Assembly (NCBI GenBank): GCA_016296575.1 | Contig: JAEDJA010000036.1 | Coordinates: 1 to 19,012 of the forward strand | Origin: Treponema sp. | Lineage (GTDB): Bacteria > Spirochaetota > Spirochaetia > Treponematales > Treponemataceae | Direction of reading: 5' to 3' | DNA: 19,012 nucleotides | Shown: positions 1 through 5,999 of the stretch, piece after piece | Numbering within the stretch: the stretch's first letter is position 1 | How the letters are laid out: the number at the start of each line of letters is the position of its first letter | Position numbers and translations under genes: made by a program | The notes under the pieces: model-generated | The model's input: the letters and a program-made list of their open reading frames with translations, nothing else | Database searches by the model: none | What the model was told of the DNA's origin: nothing

Positions 1-85
1 GCATTATCATATCTGGACAGCTTGCGCTGCCAGATAAATTAGTTTCGTGCCGACGCGACCCGCGGCACAAACCATAGCGAAATAC
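1..85. other. unassigned GC-richer stretch with two small hairpins
   Basis: No gene is recognised. Two short inverted repeats are visible: one near 13-33 (CTGG-A-CAGC / GCTG-CCAG) and one near 48-67 (GTGCCG / CGGCAC). They precede a strong plus-strand terminator at 86-119, so this could be the 3' end of a plus-strand transcript or structured RNA that begins upstream of the window. No known RNA family was identified. Confidence 0.3.
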
Positions 86-119
86 GCCTGTTTTCATTTG
101 AGGAAACGGGCTTTTTTTT
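86..119 (+). terminator. rho-independent terminator
   Basis: A 10-bp stem (86-95 with 102-111, GCCTGTTTTC against GGAAACGGGC, with two G-T pairs) and a 6-nt loop are followed by eight T residues at 112-119. It would end a plus-strand transcript entering from the left edge of the window. Confidence 0.8.
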
Positions 120-149
120 GCGAGTTTTTTATTGGTTTTTGCGAAATGT

Positions 150-185
150 GCTCGTTCTCCGTTTGGAGGGCGGGCGTTTTTTTTT
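150..185 (+). terminator. second rho-independent terminator, repeated module
   Basis: An 11-bp stem pairs 150-160 (GCTCGTTCTCC) with 165-175 (GGAGGGCGGGC) around the loop GTTT, followed by G and nine T residues. Nearly the same sequence recurs at 1018-1051. It lies against the 3' end of the minus-strand PIN gene, but its T tract suits plus-strand transcription only. Confidence 0.75.
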
Positions 186-585
186 ATTCCGTCCAGTCTT
201 CAATCCGTAAATCTTCTATGCGGGAAAATTCTTTTGTATTATGAGTAATAAGGGTTCCGTTGTTTGCAAGAACGGTTGCGGCTATGAGTAAATAGTTGGG
301 ACCAATAGGGGTTCCTTTTTCTGTAAGAGACTGGCGAATAAGTCCATAGAAATATGAAGCATCGCTGTCAAAATCTTTTACGTCAAAAGGTTCTAGAAAT
401 TGCATGTATGGAATAATGATTTTTTCGTAGCAACCGGAATTTCTTGCACCAAATTCCAGTTCAGCCTTTACGACAGACGGAATAACAATGGATTGAGCTG
501 GAATCTTTTTGAGATGTTCAATAATTTTAGGATATTTTCCTTTTATGATGTACGAAATGATGTTTGTATCCAGAAAATATTTCAT
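184..585 (-). CDS. PIN-domain toxin, VapC type, probably catalytically impaired
   Basis: This 133-aa protein has the full length and pattern of a VapC-family PIN ribonuclease, which normally cuts tRNA or rRNA using a cluster of acidic residues that bind metal. D6 in the LDTN motif and E42 in KAELEFG are present, and the C-terminal THNTKEF motif is intact. The central motif, usually GPNDLLIAA, here reads GPNYLLIAA: Y98 replaces the third conserved Asp. A single G-to-T change (GAT to TAT, codon at 294-292) would explain this. The start ATG overlaps the stop of the upstream antitoxin gene (ATGA), with GGAAGG just upstream, so the two are translationally coupled. The family call is firm; loss of activity is inferred from the missing residue. 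Confidence 0.9.
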   Translation of the reverse strand: MKYFLDTNIISYIIKGKYPKIIEHLKKIPAQSIVIPSVVKAELEFGARNSGCYEKIIIPYMQFLEPFDVKDFDSDASYFYGLIRQSLTEKGTPIGPNYLLIAATVLANNGTLITHNTKEFSRIEDLRIEDWTE

Positions 586-887
586 AAACCTTCCCGTTTT
601 GCATCAAGGTCAAAACTAATTTCTTCTGGTTCTTCTATCTGCAAATCTGGAACTGCTCCGAATAAATCAAAAAAGCCAGCAGGATAAGTGGAACTCATAT
701 CCTGGATTTTTGCGGAAACGATTTTTGAATCAAGAGAGCAGGGAAAACGATTTTCTTTTACTGCCTGGTGAAGAAACATATCAATAGCAGAAGAAAGGCT
801 CATTCCTAAAGAGTTAAAAAGTGATTCTGCCTTGTTTTTAATTTCTGGAGTTGTGCGAAAAGCAACTGTCAAAGTCTTATTATTCAT
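582..887 (-). CDS. RelB/DinJ-family antitoxin
   Basis: This 101-aa protein should be the antitoxin of the downstream PIN toxin. The N-terminal part (NKTLTVAFRTTPEIKNKAESLFNSLG, in two pieces NKTLTVAFRTTP and EIKNKAESLF) forms the ribbon-helix-helix DNA-binding region. The C-terminal part (YPAGFFDLFG, then an acidic stretch ending LDAKREGL) is the usual toxin-wrapping tail of this family. The start at 887 is chosen because GGAGG lies 5 nt upstream; an upstream in-frame start at 938 would add 17 residues with no ribosome site. RelB/DinJ antitoxins commonly repress their own operon, and two inverted repeats lie upstream at 932-950 and 951-988. Pairing with a PIN toxin rather than RelE/YafQ is a mixed arrangement. 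Confidence 0.88.
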   Translation of the reverse strand: MNNKTLTVAFRTTPEIKNKAESLFNSLGMSLSSAIDMFLHQAVKENRFPCSLDSKIVSAKIQDMSSTYPAGFFDLFGAVPDLQIEEPEEISFDLDAKREGL

Positions 888-931
888 AAAACCTCCCATA
901 AAACACCGTGCTAACGGCGAACTAAGGATTT

Positions 932-988
932 TTATCACATTCCCTGATAATGTTTACATTGTATATCAGTCTATAATAATTGTAAACA
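932..988. promoter_or_regulatory. two inverted repeats, possible operators of the antitoxin-toxin operon
   Basis: TTATCA at 932-937 pairs with TGATAA at 945-950 (7-nt gap). TGTTTACA at 951-958 pairs with TGTAAACA at 981-988 (22-nt gap). Both lie upstream of the minus-strand antitoxin start at 887, where an autoregulating RelB-type protein would be expected to bind. The role is inferred from position only. Confidence 0.4.
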
Positions 989-1017
989 GTATATTAATAA
1001 TATGCATAAATAACCGC

Positions 1018-1051
1018 GCTCGTTCTCGTTTTGAGGGCGGGCGTTTTTTTT
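1018..1051 (+). terminator. rho-independent terminator, second copy of the repeated module
   Basis: GCTCGTTCTC (1018-1027), loop GTTTT, GAGGGCGGGC (1033-1042), then G and eight T residues. It matches the terminator at 150-185 almost exactly in stem and tail. No plus-strand gene is recognised directly upstream, so it may travel as part of a repeat or insulate the ATPase gene from readthrough. Confidence 0.65.
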
Positions 1052-1125
1052 GCAAGATTTGTTTTTATACCGATAAATCTTGCACCCCACTGCAAGATTT
1101 GCTTGAAATTATACAAATCTTGCAG
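1051..1125. repeat. tandem double hairpin built from TGCAAGATTT
   Basis: Four copies of the 10-mer TGCAAGATTT alternate in orientation: 1051-1060, 1075-1084 (reverse), 1091-1100 and 1115-1124 (reverse). They form two hairpins offset by exactly 40 bp. The second has a perfect 12-bp stem (1090-1101 with 1114-1125). The structure ends 14 nt before the ATPase start codon, so it may act as an operator, a leader RNA structure, or the trace of a small mobile repeat. Confidence 0.6.
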
Positions 1126-1139
1126 TAAATTTGTATTAT

Positions 1140-2318
1140 ATGGTATTAAGAGAAAAATATATCAAAAAAATCCGACCTTTTTATGAATCTGACTTAATTA
1201 AAATCATCACAGGAATTCGACGTTGTGGTAAATCTATTGTTCTGCAGCAGGTTCGTGATGAAATAGCCCGCCAAACGGATAATATAATCTTTCTGGAATT
1301 TGAAAATCGTCGTATAAAAAATCAGATTCCCGATATTGATTCTCTTTTAGCCTATGTGGATGAACATAAAAAAGATGGTAAGTGTTTTATTTTTCTAGAT
1401 GAAATCCAGAATCTTGAAAACTGGCAGGAAGCATGTAAAACTCTTCGGCTGGAAAATAATTCTGTTTTTATAACCGGTTCCAACTCAAAACTTCTTTCAA
1501 AAGAATTTACAAAAGAATTAAGCGGCCGCTACGTTTCTTTTAGAATCAGGCCTTTTGTTTACAAGGAAATTTTGGAATACGCAAAAGAATTGAATAAAGA
1601 CGTTTCCATAACAAATTATCTTGTGTGGGGTGGCTTTCCAAAGAGGCTTGAATTTGACGGGGATTCCATGAAAGATTATCTTTACGATCTGGATGAGACA
1701 ATCATTCACAACGACATAATGGTCAGATATAACATTCAAAAGGAAAATCTTTTTAGAAGTGTATGTAATTTTGTTTTCCGCTCAAACTCCAGAATTATTT
1801 CTTCAAAGTCCATTGCCGATTTTCTAAGTTCCAATAATGAAAAGTGCTCGGTTCATACAGTTTCAAATTATATCAATTATATAGAAGAAGCTTTTGGAAT
1901 TGATATGATAAAACCGTATTCCACAAGAACAAAGACCGAGCTTTCTTATTATCATAAAACTTATAATGCTGATGTGGCTTTAAATTCTCTTCGCTGTACA
2001 GATTCTCGCTACGATCTGGATCATAATCTTGAAAACATTGTCTACAACGAACTGCTGTATATGGATTACAAACTAAAGGTTTTTAATGATTCAGACCGTG
2101 AAGTTGATTTTGTTGCGGAAAAAGATGGTAAAAAATATTTTATCCAGGTTGCTTACAGCGTGCAGAATGAAAAAGCATACGAAAGAGAATTCCGTGCATT
2201 TGCAAATCTGGATAATCTTTCCCAGAAAATTCTCATAACAAACGACGACCTTGATTATTCAACCAGTGTTGTCCGTCATATTAAACTGAAAGATTTTCTG
2301 CTGATGGAAGATTTATAG
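1140..2318 (+). CDS. AAA ATPase with DUF4143 domain
   Basis: This 392-aa protein belongs to the widespread AAA_14 plus DUF4143 family, whose cellular role is not established. The Walker A motif GIRRCGKS is at about residues 25-32 and the Walker B motif FIFLDEIQ at about 83-90. A sensor-like FITGSNS follows at about 110. The C-terminal half holds the DUF4143 region, with REVDFVAEKDGKKYFIQVAYS (in pieces REVDFVAE and KYFIQVAY) resembling the strand pattern of a restriction-endonuclease-like fold. The ATG at 1140 is preferred over a TTG at 1131 because MVLREKY is the usual start of the family. No Shine-Dalgarno sequence is visible; a double hairpin lies immediately upstream. It stands alone, in no operon. 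Confidence 0.9.
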   Translation: MVLREKYIKKIRPFYESDLIKIITGIRRCGKSIVLQQVRDEIARQTDNIIFLEFENRRIKNQIPDIDSLLAYVDEHKKDGKCFIFLDEIQNLENWQEACKTLRLENNSVFITGSNSKLLSKEFTKELSGRYVSFRIRPFVYKEILEYAKELNKDVSITNYLVWGGFPKRLEFDGDSMKDYLYDLDETIIHNDIMVRYNIQKENLFRSVCNFVFRSNSRIISSKSIADFLSSNNEKCSVHTVSNYINYIEEAFGIDMIKPYSTRTKTELSYYHKTYNADVALNSLRCTDSRYDLDHNLENIVYNELLYMDYKLKVFNDSDREVDFVAEKDGKKYFIQVAYSVQNEKAYEREFRAFANLDNLSQKILITNDDLDYSTSVVRHIKLKDFLLMEDL

Positions 2319-2331
2319 TATCAGGGCATTC

Positions 2332-2460
2332 CCGGTAACTTTCGTTACCGGTCGCTACGTTCCAGGTTCCGCTGTCGCTCCAGCCGCTTCCCTCGTTTCA
2401 CTCAGTCCAGTGGCCGGCTTCGCCGCCTTGCACATCGCTAATGCAAAGCTAAAGTTCTGG
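2332..2460. repeat. GC-rich palindrome cluster, REP-like
   Basis: This stretch is much richer in G and C than its surroundings and contains several short hairpins. The clearest is CCGGTAAC (2332-2339), loop TTTC, GTTACCGG (2344-2351). Others are a GGC-TTC-GCC hairpin near 2417-2425 and TTGCA/TGCAA near 2428-2447. There is no coding signal. Similar GC-rich islands occur near 4545-4614 and 11817-11900, so this is probably a class of dispersed intergenic repeat. Confidence 0.5.
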
Positions 2461-2485
2461 AATTACAATATAATGCTGATTTCAA

Positions 2486-3220
2486 CTAAATAAATTTCCA
2501 CCAAGCATATCCCTCATTACTATCTTCTTGAGCTGCTGCTAACTCATACCATTCGCGGGCAGCATCTTCATCTATTTTTGTTCCAATGCCATAAGTATAA
2601 CAACTTGCAAGCGCTTCTTGAGCCTCGATAATACCTTGCTCTGCAGCTTTTTTATACCACTTGAATGCTGTCTGCTCTTTTACTTCCGTGCCATAACCTT
2701 CTTCATAGCATTTTCCCAATATAAACTGAGCACAAGGATCTCCGCTGGATGCTGACTTCATGAATAATTCAAAAGCTTTTCCCTTATCAACCTCAACACC
2801 ATCACCCATAAAGTAACGCTTTCCCATTTCATTGCGAACTAAAATTCTACAGCTTCTCTTATATTCAGGAGTGAAATCGGCATATGAATCAATGTATATT
2901 TCAAGAAGATCCAGTTGAGTTAAGTTATATTCTGACAAGTCATTATAATTAGCAGTTAAAAATAAACTGGTAAGAGTTCTTTCAAATTGGTCTACATCAT
3001 CATCATCATCTTCATCATCTGAAAAATCATCAACACAATCTTCATCCAAAAAGTCCTGGTCTTCTGATTCGCCATTTTGGCACGAGCTTGATTCTCCACT
3101 CAATAAATTATATCCGCATTCAGGACAGCTTATTGAAGGGGCCTGTAATTTTGTACCGCATTCAGAACAGAATTTTCCATTGTCGATATTTTCATATCCA
3201 CAATTTGAACAGATTTTCAT
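2486..3220 (-). CDS. zinc-ribbon protein with Sel1-like repeats
   Basis: This 244-aa protein starts with a double-zinc-ribbon pattern: CSNCG then CSECG at residues 4-22, followed by CPECG at about 33-37. A strongly acidic linker rich in Asp and Glu follows at about 52-78. The C-terminal half contains at least two Sel1-type repeats (AFELFMKSASSG, then GYGTEVKEQTAFKWYKKAAE, then YGIGTKIDEDAAREWYELAA), helical pairs that usually mediate protein contacts. The start has AGGA 9 nt upstream. It is the last gene of a possible minus-strand operon with three smaller genes. Function is unknown; the architecture suggests a scaffold or adaptor. Confidence 0.8.
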   Translation of the reverse strand: MKICSNCGYENIDNGKFCSECGTKLQAPSISCPECGYNLLSGESSSCQNGESEDQDFLDEDCVDDFSDDEDDDDDVDQFERTLTSLFLTANYNDLSEYNLTQLDLLEIYIDSYADFTPEYKRSCRILVRNEMGKRYFMGDGVEVDKGKAFELFMKSASSGDPCAQFILGKCYEEGYGTEVKEQTAFKWYKKAAEQGIIEAQEALASCYTYGIGTKIDEDAAREWYELAAAQEDSNEGYAWWKFI

Positions 3221-3266
3221 GATTATTTTCCTATCTAAAAACTTATAGTTTGATTCTCTATAAAAT

Positions 3267-3428
3267 TTAAAATACTACCGCTGGATCGAGGATGAATTTC
3301 TTTTTTCCGCATTTGGGACATTTTATAGGTTCGCCAAATTGAAAAAACAATTTTCTTGAATTCTTCCCCTTTCCTCTATAACCGCAATTCATGCATACTC
3401 TTGGTACATTTTCCCACGGAAAAGGCAT
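3267..3428 (-). CDS. small zinc-ribbon protein, 53 aa
   Basis: A short reading frame begins MPFPWENVPRVCMNCGYRG and has two CxxC knuckles, CMNCG at residues 12-16 and CPKCG at 37-41, separated by a basic and aromatic stretch. This is the spacing of a rubredoxin-like or zinc-ribbon fold. It ends ILDPAVVF before a TAA stop. It lies 46 nt upstream of the zinc-ribbon/Sel1 gene and 67 nt downstream of another small gene on the same strand. No strong ribosome site is visible. The conserved-looking cysteine pattern is the main evidence that it is real. Function unknown; nucleic-acid or protein binding is possible. Confidence 0.65.
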   Translation of the reverse strand: MPFPWENVPRVCMNCGYRGKGKNSRKLFFQFGEPIKCPKCGKKKFILDPAVVF

Positions 3429-3495
3429 TCTGAAGTTTTGCAAGTTTATTTCCTTTTATATTTTGTTTTCAGGCTGAAACTTAATTTCTGTTCTA

Positions 3496-3666
3496 TTAAA
3501 ATTTCTTCCACCACTCGGGATGTTTTTCAACATATTCAGCCTGTGATTCAAAGTCAGGACACTCTACCCAGCCACGATTTAGCGGTGTGTCTTCCAATTC
3601 TAATTCTTTTAATTTGTCCTCTGTTGAAAGATTTCTAAACCATTCTTCATATTGTTCATTTGTCAT
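3496..3666 (-). CDS. small acidic hypothetical protein, 56 aa
   Basis: A short reading frame begins MTNEQYEEWFRNLSTEDKL and ends YVEKHPEWWKKF. It is acidic, rich in aromatic residues and probably helical. It starts 3 nt after the stop codon of the upstream 121-aa gene, so co-translation is likely, and this tight spacing is the best evidence that it is expressed. Not recognised as any named family. It may be a partner of the zinc-ribbon proteins or of the glycine-rich protein in the same gene set. Confidence 0.6.
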   Translation of the reverse strand: MTNEQYEEWFRNLSTEDKLKELELEDTPLNRGWVECPDFESQAEYVEKHPEWWKKF

Positions 3667-3669
3667 AAA

Positions 3670-4035
3670 TTACTTTGCCCTTGCTTCTAGATCTTTTGCC
3701 ATAACCCATCCAGCAGCTTCAACAAGACTGACTGATATGGCAGCAGAAGTTATTTGTCCACCAAGTGGTATAAGTTTTGCTAACTCTTTTCCGATTGTTT
3801 TTACAGGCTGCTTTAGTAAAGTCTTTTTAAGAGCACCTACTGCTATTCCTTTTGCAACTTCAGCAGGTAAATTATCAGTTCCAAAAACAGTAGCTAGAGC
3901 AAGGCACATTGTTGTCATCCCAACTATATCAGCTGCAATTCCAAGCCCAGGTACTGGTACTAAATTGCCACCAGCAACAGCTGCAGCATGAGAATGAATG
4001 ATTGCATGGCATTTATTTTTTTCTGACTCAGTCAT
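3670..4035 (-). CDS. glycine-rich hydrophobic protein, DUF697-like
   Basis: This 121-aa protein has a stretch HAAAVAGGNLVPVPGLGIAA (about residues 16-35), then hydrophobic helices, a basic segment (GALKKTLLKQPVKTIGKE) and a second glycine-rich helix (LIPLGGQITSAAISVSL). The pattern of histidine/alanine helix, proline-glycine turn and paired hydrophobic helices resembles the DUF697 domain found at the end of some membrane-associated GTPases, here without the GTPase. AGAGGT lies about 10 nt before the ATG. It appears to head a four-gene minus-strand set with two small proteins and the zinc-ribbon/Sel1 protein. The family match is from memory and tentative. Confidence 0.6.
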   Translation of the reverse strand: MTESEKNKCHAIIHSHAAAVAGGNLVPVPGLGIAADIVGMTTMCLALATVFGTDNLPAEVAKGIAVGALKKTLLKQPVKTIGKELAKLIPLGGQITSAAISVSLVEAAGWVMAKDLEARAK

Positions 4036-4197
4036 AATAAATCTACCTCTTATACATTAACATATCAATATTATTTTCTTTACTTTTAGTATTGTAATGT
4101 AATTATACGTTATTATACTAAGTTTATCAAACAATTTTTCAAAATTCCTTACTTTTATTCTGTAATAATAATCTCAGAAAAGTTGCATTCTTCTTTC

Positions 4198-4521
4198 ATG
4201 AATTCAATAAGAGAAACCTTTGTAAACAATTTGAAATTTTATAGAAAGCAAAAGGGCATTTCCCAGGAAAAGCTGTCTTACGCCGTTGGAAAAAGCATTG
4301 CCTACATAAATCAAATAGAAAACAAAGATACGTGGCCTCAGCCTGAAATGGTAGACAAAATTGCCGTAGCTTTAGGGATTTCATCTTCTGCACTTTTTGA
4401 AGAAAACAGCAGTCCCGAAAACCTGAAAATCAGATTTGCAGAAAAATACGGTAAGGCAATTGAGGATGAACTGATATCACGCATTGAAAAAGATGTAAAG
4501 GAAGTTTGTAAATTGTTATGA
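4198..4521 (+). CDS. XRE-family helix-turn-helix regulator
   Basis: This 107-aa protein has a standard XRE/Cro DNA-binding domain near the N-terminus: NNLKFYRKQKGISQEKLSYA, then a recognition region VGKSIAYINQIENKDTWPQP, and the closing helix MVDKIAVALGISSSALFEE. The C-terminal 35 residues are charged and probably helical, suiting dimerisation. The ATG at 4198 is chosen over a TTG at 4183 that adds only five residues. No clear Shine-Dalgarno is present. It is divergent from the 121-aa glycine-rich gene (162 nt between starts), so it may regulate that gene set and itself; no target is shown by the sequence. Confidence 0.85.
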   Translation: MNSIRETFVNNLKFYRKQKGISQEKLSYAVGKSIAYINQIENKDTWPQPEMVDKIAVALGISSSALFEENSSPENLKIRFAEKYGKAIEDELISRIEKDVKEVCKLL

Positions 4522-4540
4522 ACACTTTCAATGCGTTAGG

Positions 4541-4614
4541 GATTGTAGGGGCAGCGAAGCTGTTCCGCAGCGCAGCGGAGGAATGAAGCGATAGCGCAAC
4601 CCCGCAAAGTCCGA
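4541..4614. repeat. GC-rich palindrome cluster
   Basis: The stretch contains nested short hairpins such as CAGC-GAA-GCTG (4552-4562) and CCGC-AGCGCA-GCGG (about 4565-4578). It resembles the GC-rich islands at 2332-2460 and 11817-11900 in composition and lack of coding potential. Confidence 0.4.
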
Positions 4615-4691
4615 CCTTTTAAAATAGAAAATGCGTTAAGAAAAATTACGAAAACCTGGAGCAATTTTTTAGCATTTACTATTTTAAAAGG
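4615..4691. repeat. 77-bp hairpin element with 20-bp inverted ends
   Basis: The ends 4615-4634 (CCTTTTAAAATAGAAAATGC) and 4672-4691 (GCATTTACTATTTTAAAAGG) are inverted repeats with one mismatch in 20. The 37-nt centre contains a further AAAAATT/AATTTTT pairing, so the whole unit can fold into one long hairpin. It abuts the truncated left end of the phosphoglycerate mutase fragment. It has no coding capacity; a miniature inverted-repeat element is the likeliest class. Confidence 0.55.
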
Positions 4692-5025
4692 GAACGCCCT
4701 CTATCCTATTGAATCTGGAAAATATGACCACATCCGTTTGAACTATCCAAATGGTGATATGGGCGAGTTTTGTGAACTTCGATAAAATCGAACACAAAAC
4801 TTGGTAGCAAGTTTACTTGCGAAACACACAGGTGTATTCAATGCTGTTTGCTGTTCTATGGAAGGAATGGATTTACAGCTTGGTCGTCTTAAGGCTGCAA
4901 TCGAAAAAGCAGGTGGTATTTTGTGTCTTACAGCTGACCACGGAAACAGTGATGATATGTACGAACACAAAAAAGACGGTTCTGTTGCAATGGGGCAGAC
5001 GGCGAGCGTTTTTTTTACTCTGTAA
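4690..5025 (+). pseudogene. gpmI: 3' fragment of cofactor-independent phosphoglycerate mutase, interrupted
   Basis: The translation matches the C-terminal part of the 2,3-bisphosphoglycerate-independent phosphoglycerate mutase: YPIESGKYDHIRLNYPNGDM, then HTGVFNAV, SMEGMDLQLGRLKAAIEKAG and LTADHGNSDDMYEHKKDG with its metal-binding His/Asp motif. Everything upstream of about residue 400 is missing. Between GDM (ends 4761) and HTG (starts 4825) lie 63 nt where two codons (Val-Gly) are expected. This insert is palindromic, keeps the frame, and carries a TAA at 4783-4785. The 3' end is also cut, running into GGCGAGCG plus a T tract. This is a dead fragment; the functional gene must be elsewhere. 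Confidence 0.85.
4764..4820. repeat. small palindromic insertion inside the gpmI fragment
   Basis: Two adjacent hairpins make up the insert. The first pairs GTTTTGTG (4767-4774) with CACAAAAC (4793-4800) and, inside it, TTCGAT (4778-4783) with ATCGAA (4787-4792) around an AAA loop. The second is GCAAGT-TT-ACTTGC (4807-4820). The site is defined by the known gpmI reading frame on both sides. Confidence 0.65.
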
Positions 5026-5034
5026 TACAAGGGG

Positions 5035-5775
5035 TCATTTGTATACACTATCAATCTTCAGTTCATCTTCATTTACGATGCACTGTAAAAACAAAACTTC
5101 CACTCCAGCTTTTTTTGCTTCTTCAAGAGCCTTCCCAAATTCTGGATGGTTTTCTATGTTTGGTAAAACTGTTTTTACTCCGGGAACTTGAATTACAAAA
5201 GCCAGATAGCATTGATATCCATGCTCCACTGCGGCTGCAAGTTCTTTAAGATGTTTTACGCCTCGTTCTGTTGGGGCATCTGGAAAATAACCGATGCCAT
5301 TTTTTTCTAAGGTGCAGCCTTTTACTTCCATAAGAAATTTTTGCTTTTGGTGTGCTCCTGACTTTTCTGAGGCGGTGGTCTTTTTTTCCATATAAAAATC
5401 TACTCGGGAATTTCCGTATGTGAATTCTGTTTTTACAAAATCATAGTCTTGAAGTGCCAGCCATTCTGCTACAACTTTGTTTGGTGCCTGACTGTCCATA
5501 TTTATGAGAAGGAATTTGTGGTTTTTATAAAGCGGGTGAATTTGATCAAGATTTTTGTAAACTGCAATCAAGTCAAATTTTGTCTTTCGGTTTTCGAAGC
5601 CTTGCCGATCACGAAAATCTTCAAGAATTACTGTGCAGCCAGGAATCAATAGTTCTTTACAGCGACCTGTATTTTTTACATGGACAGTTTCCAGCTTTCC
5701 TTCGATTTCTACATGGGCAATAAAACGGTTTGGTCGGTCTTTAAAAATTCCCTTAACGATTTTTTCGTAACGCAT
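5035..5775 (-). CDS. sfsA: SfsA family protein (sugar fermentation stimulation protein homologue)
   Basis: This 246-aa protein has the full SfsA length and motifs: RFIAHVEIEGK near the N-terminus (an OB-fold-like region), VHVKNTGRCKELL at about 31-43, then a nuclease-like C-terminal domain with SRVDFYME, FLMEVKGCTLE and GYFPDAPTERGVKHLKEL, which carry the acidic and lysine residues typical of that fold. In E. coli SfsA was linked to maltose metabolism and DNA binding; its biochemical role remains unclear. A -10-like TAAAAT sits six bases before the ATG with no Shine-Dalgarno, suggesting a leaderless mRNA. The 3' end lies 9 nt from the gpmI fragment, facing it. Confidence 0.93.
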   Translation of the reverse strand: MRYEKIVKGIFKDRPNRFIAHVEIEGKLETVHVKNTGRCKELLIPGCTVILEDFRDRQGFENRKTKFDLIAVYKNLDQIHPLYKNHKFLLINMDSQAPNKVVAEWLALQDYDFVKTEFTYGNSRVDFYMEKKTTASEKSGAHQKQKFLMEVKGCTLEKNGIGYFPDAPTERGVKHLKELAAAVEHGYQCYLAFVIQVPGVKTVLPNIENHPEFGKALEEAKKAGVEVLFLQCIVNEDELKIDSVYK

Positions 5776-5781
5776 AGTGGT

Positions 5782-5810
5782 ATTTTACAGAAAAAACAGC
5801 GGGATGTCCC
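5782..5810 (-). promoter_or_regulatory. candidate sfsA promoter giving a leaderless transcript
   Basis: On the minus strand the -10 TAAAAT (5787-5782) is separated by 17 nt from GGGACA (5810-5805), which matches the -35 consensus at four of six bases. Transcription would start at or next to the A of the sfsA ATG at 5775. This is a consensus match only. Confidence 0.45.
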
Positions 5811-5904
5811 CCTCTGTCAATTTCTGCTTTACGATGATATAAAAATTCGTTGACGGATAAAAAATACTAAAGTCCAATAAGTAATGACCATTGCACTAAA
5901 TATA

Positions 5905-5927
5905 GTGGTTTCGACAAGCTCAACCAC
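5905..5927. repeat. short palindromic repeat (GGTTTCGACAAGCTCAACC type)
   Basis: GTGGTT (5905-5910) pairs with AACCAC (5922-5927) around TCGACAAGCTC. This palindrome type is recognisable as a short intergenic repeat seen in many bacterial genomes. It lies between sfsA and the first toxin-antitoxin pair of the cassette region. Confidence 0.5.
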
Positions 5928-5963
5928 CGCAAGTTGAACTTTTTGGGCATCCCAATAGATGAA

Positions 5964-5992
5964 TTGACATATAGGTTGGTATCATATACAAT
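5964..5992 (+). promoter_or_regulatory. strong promoter for the PIN toxin gene, apparently leaderless
   Basis: TTGACA (5964-5969), a 17-nt spacer and TACAAT (5987-5992) form a near-consensus sigma-70 promoter. The predicted start of transcription falls at the ATG (6000), and no Shine-Dalgarno is present, so the mRNA is probably leaderless. Confidence 0.7.
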
Positions 5993-5999
5993 ACTATTA

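Noticed and set aside
47..244. Open frame of 65 codons on the plus strand
   Set aside because: It runs through two rho-independent terminators and the end of the PIN gene and has no protein-like features.
1518..1739. Minus-strand frame of 73 codons
   Set aside because: It lies wholly antisense within the DUF4143 ATPase gene and shows no domain.
3438..3991. Two plus-strand open frames
   Set aside because: They are antisense to the 56-aa and 121-aa minus-strand genes, which have better starts, tight spacing and protein-like composition.
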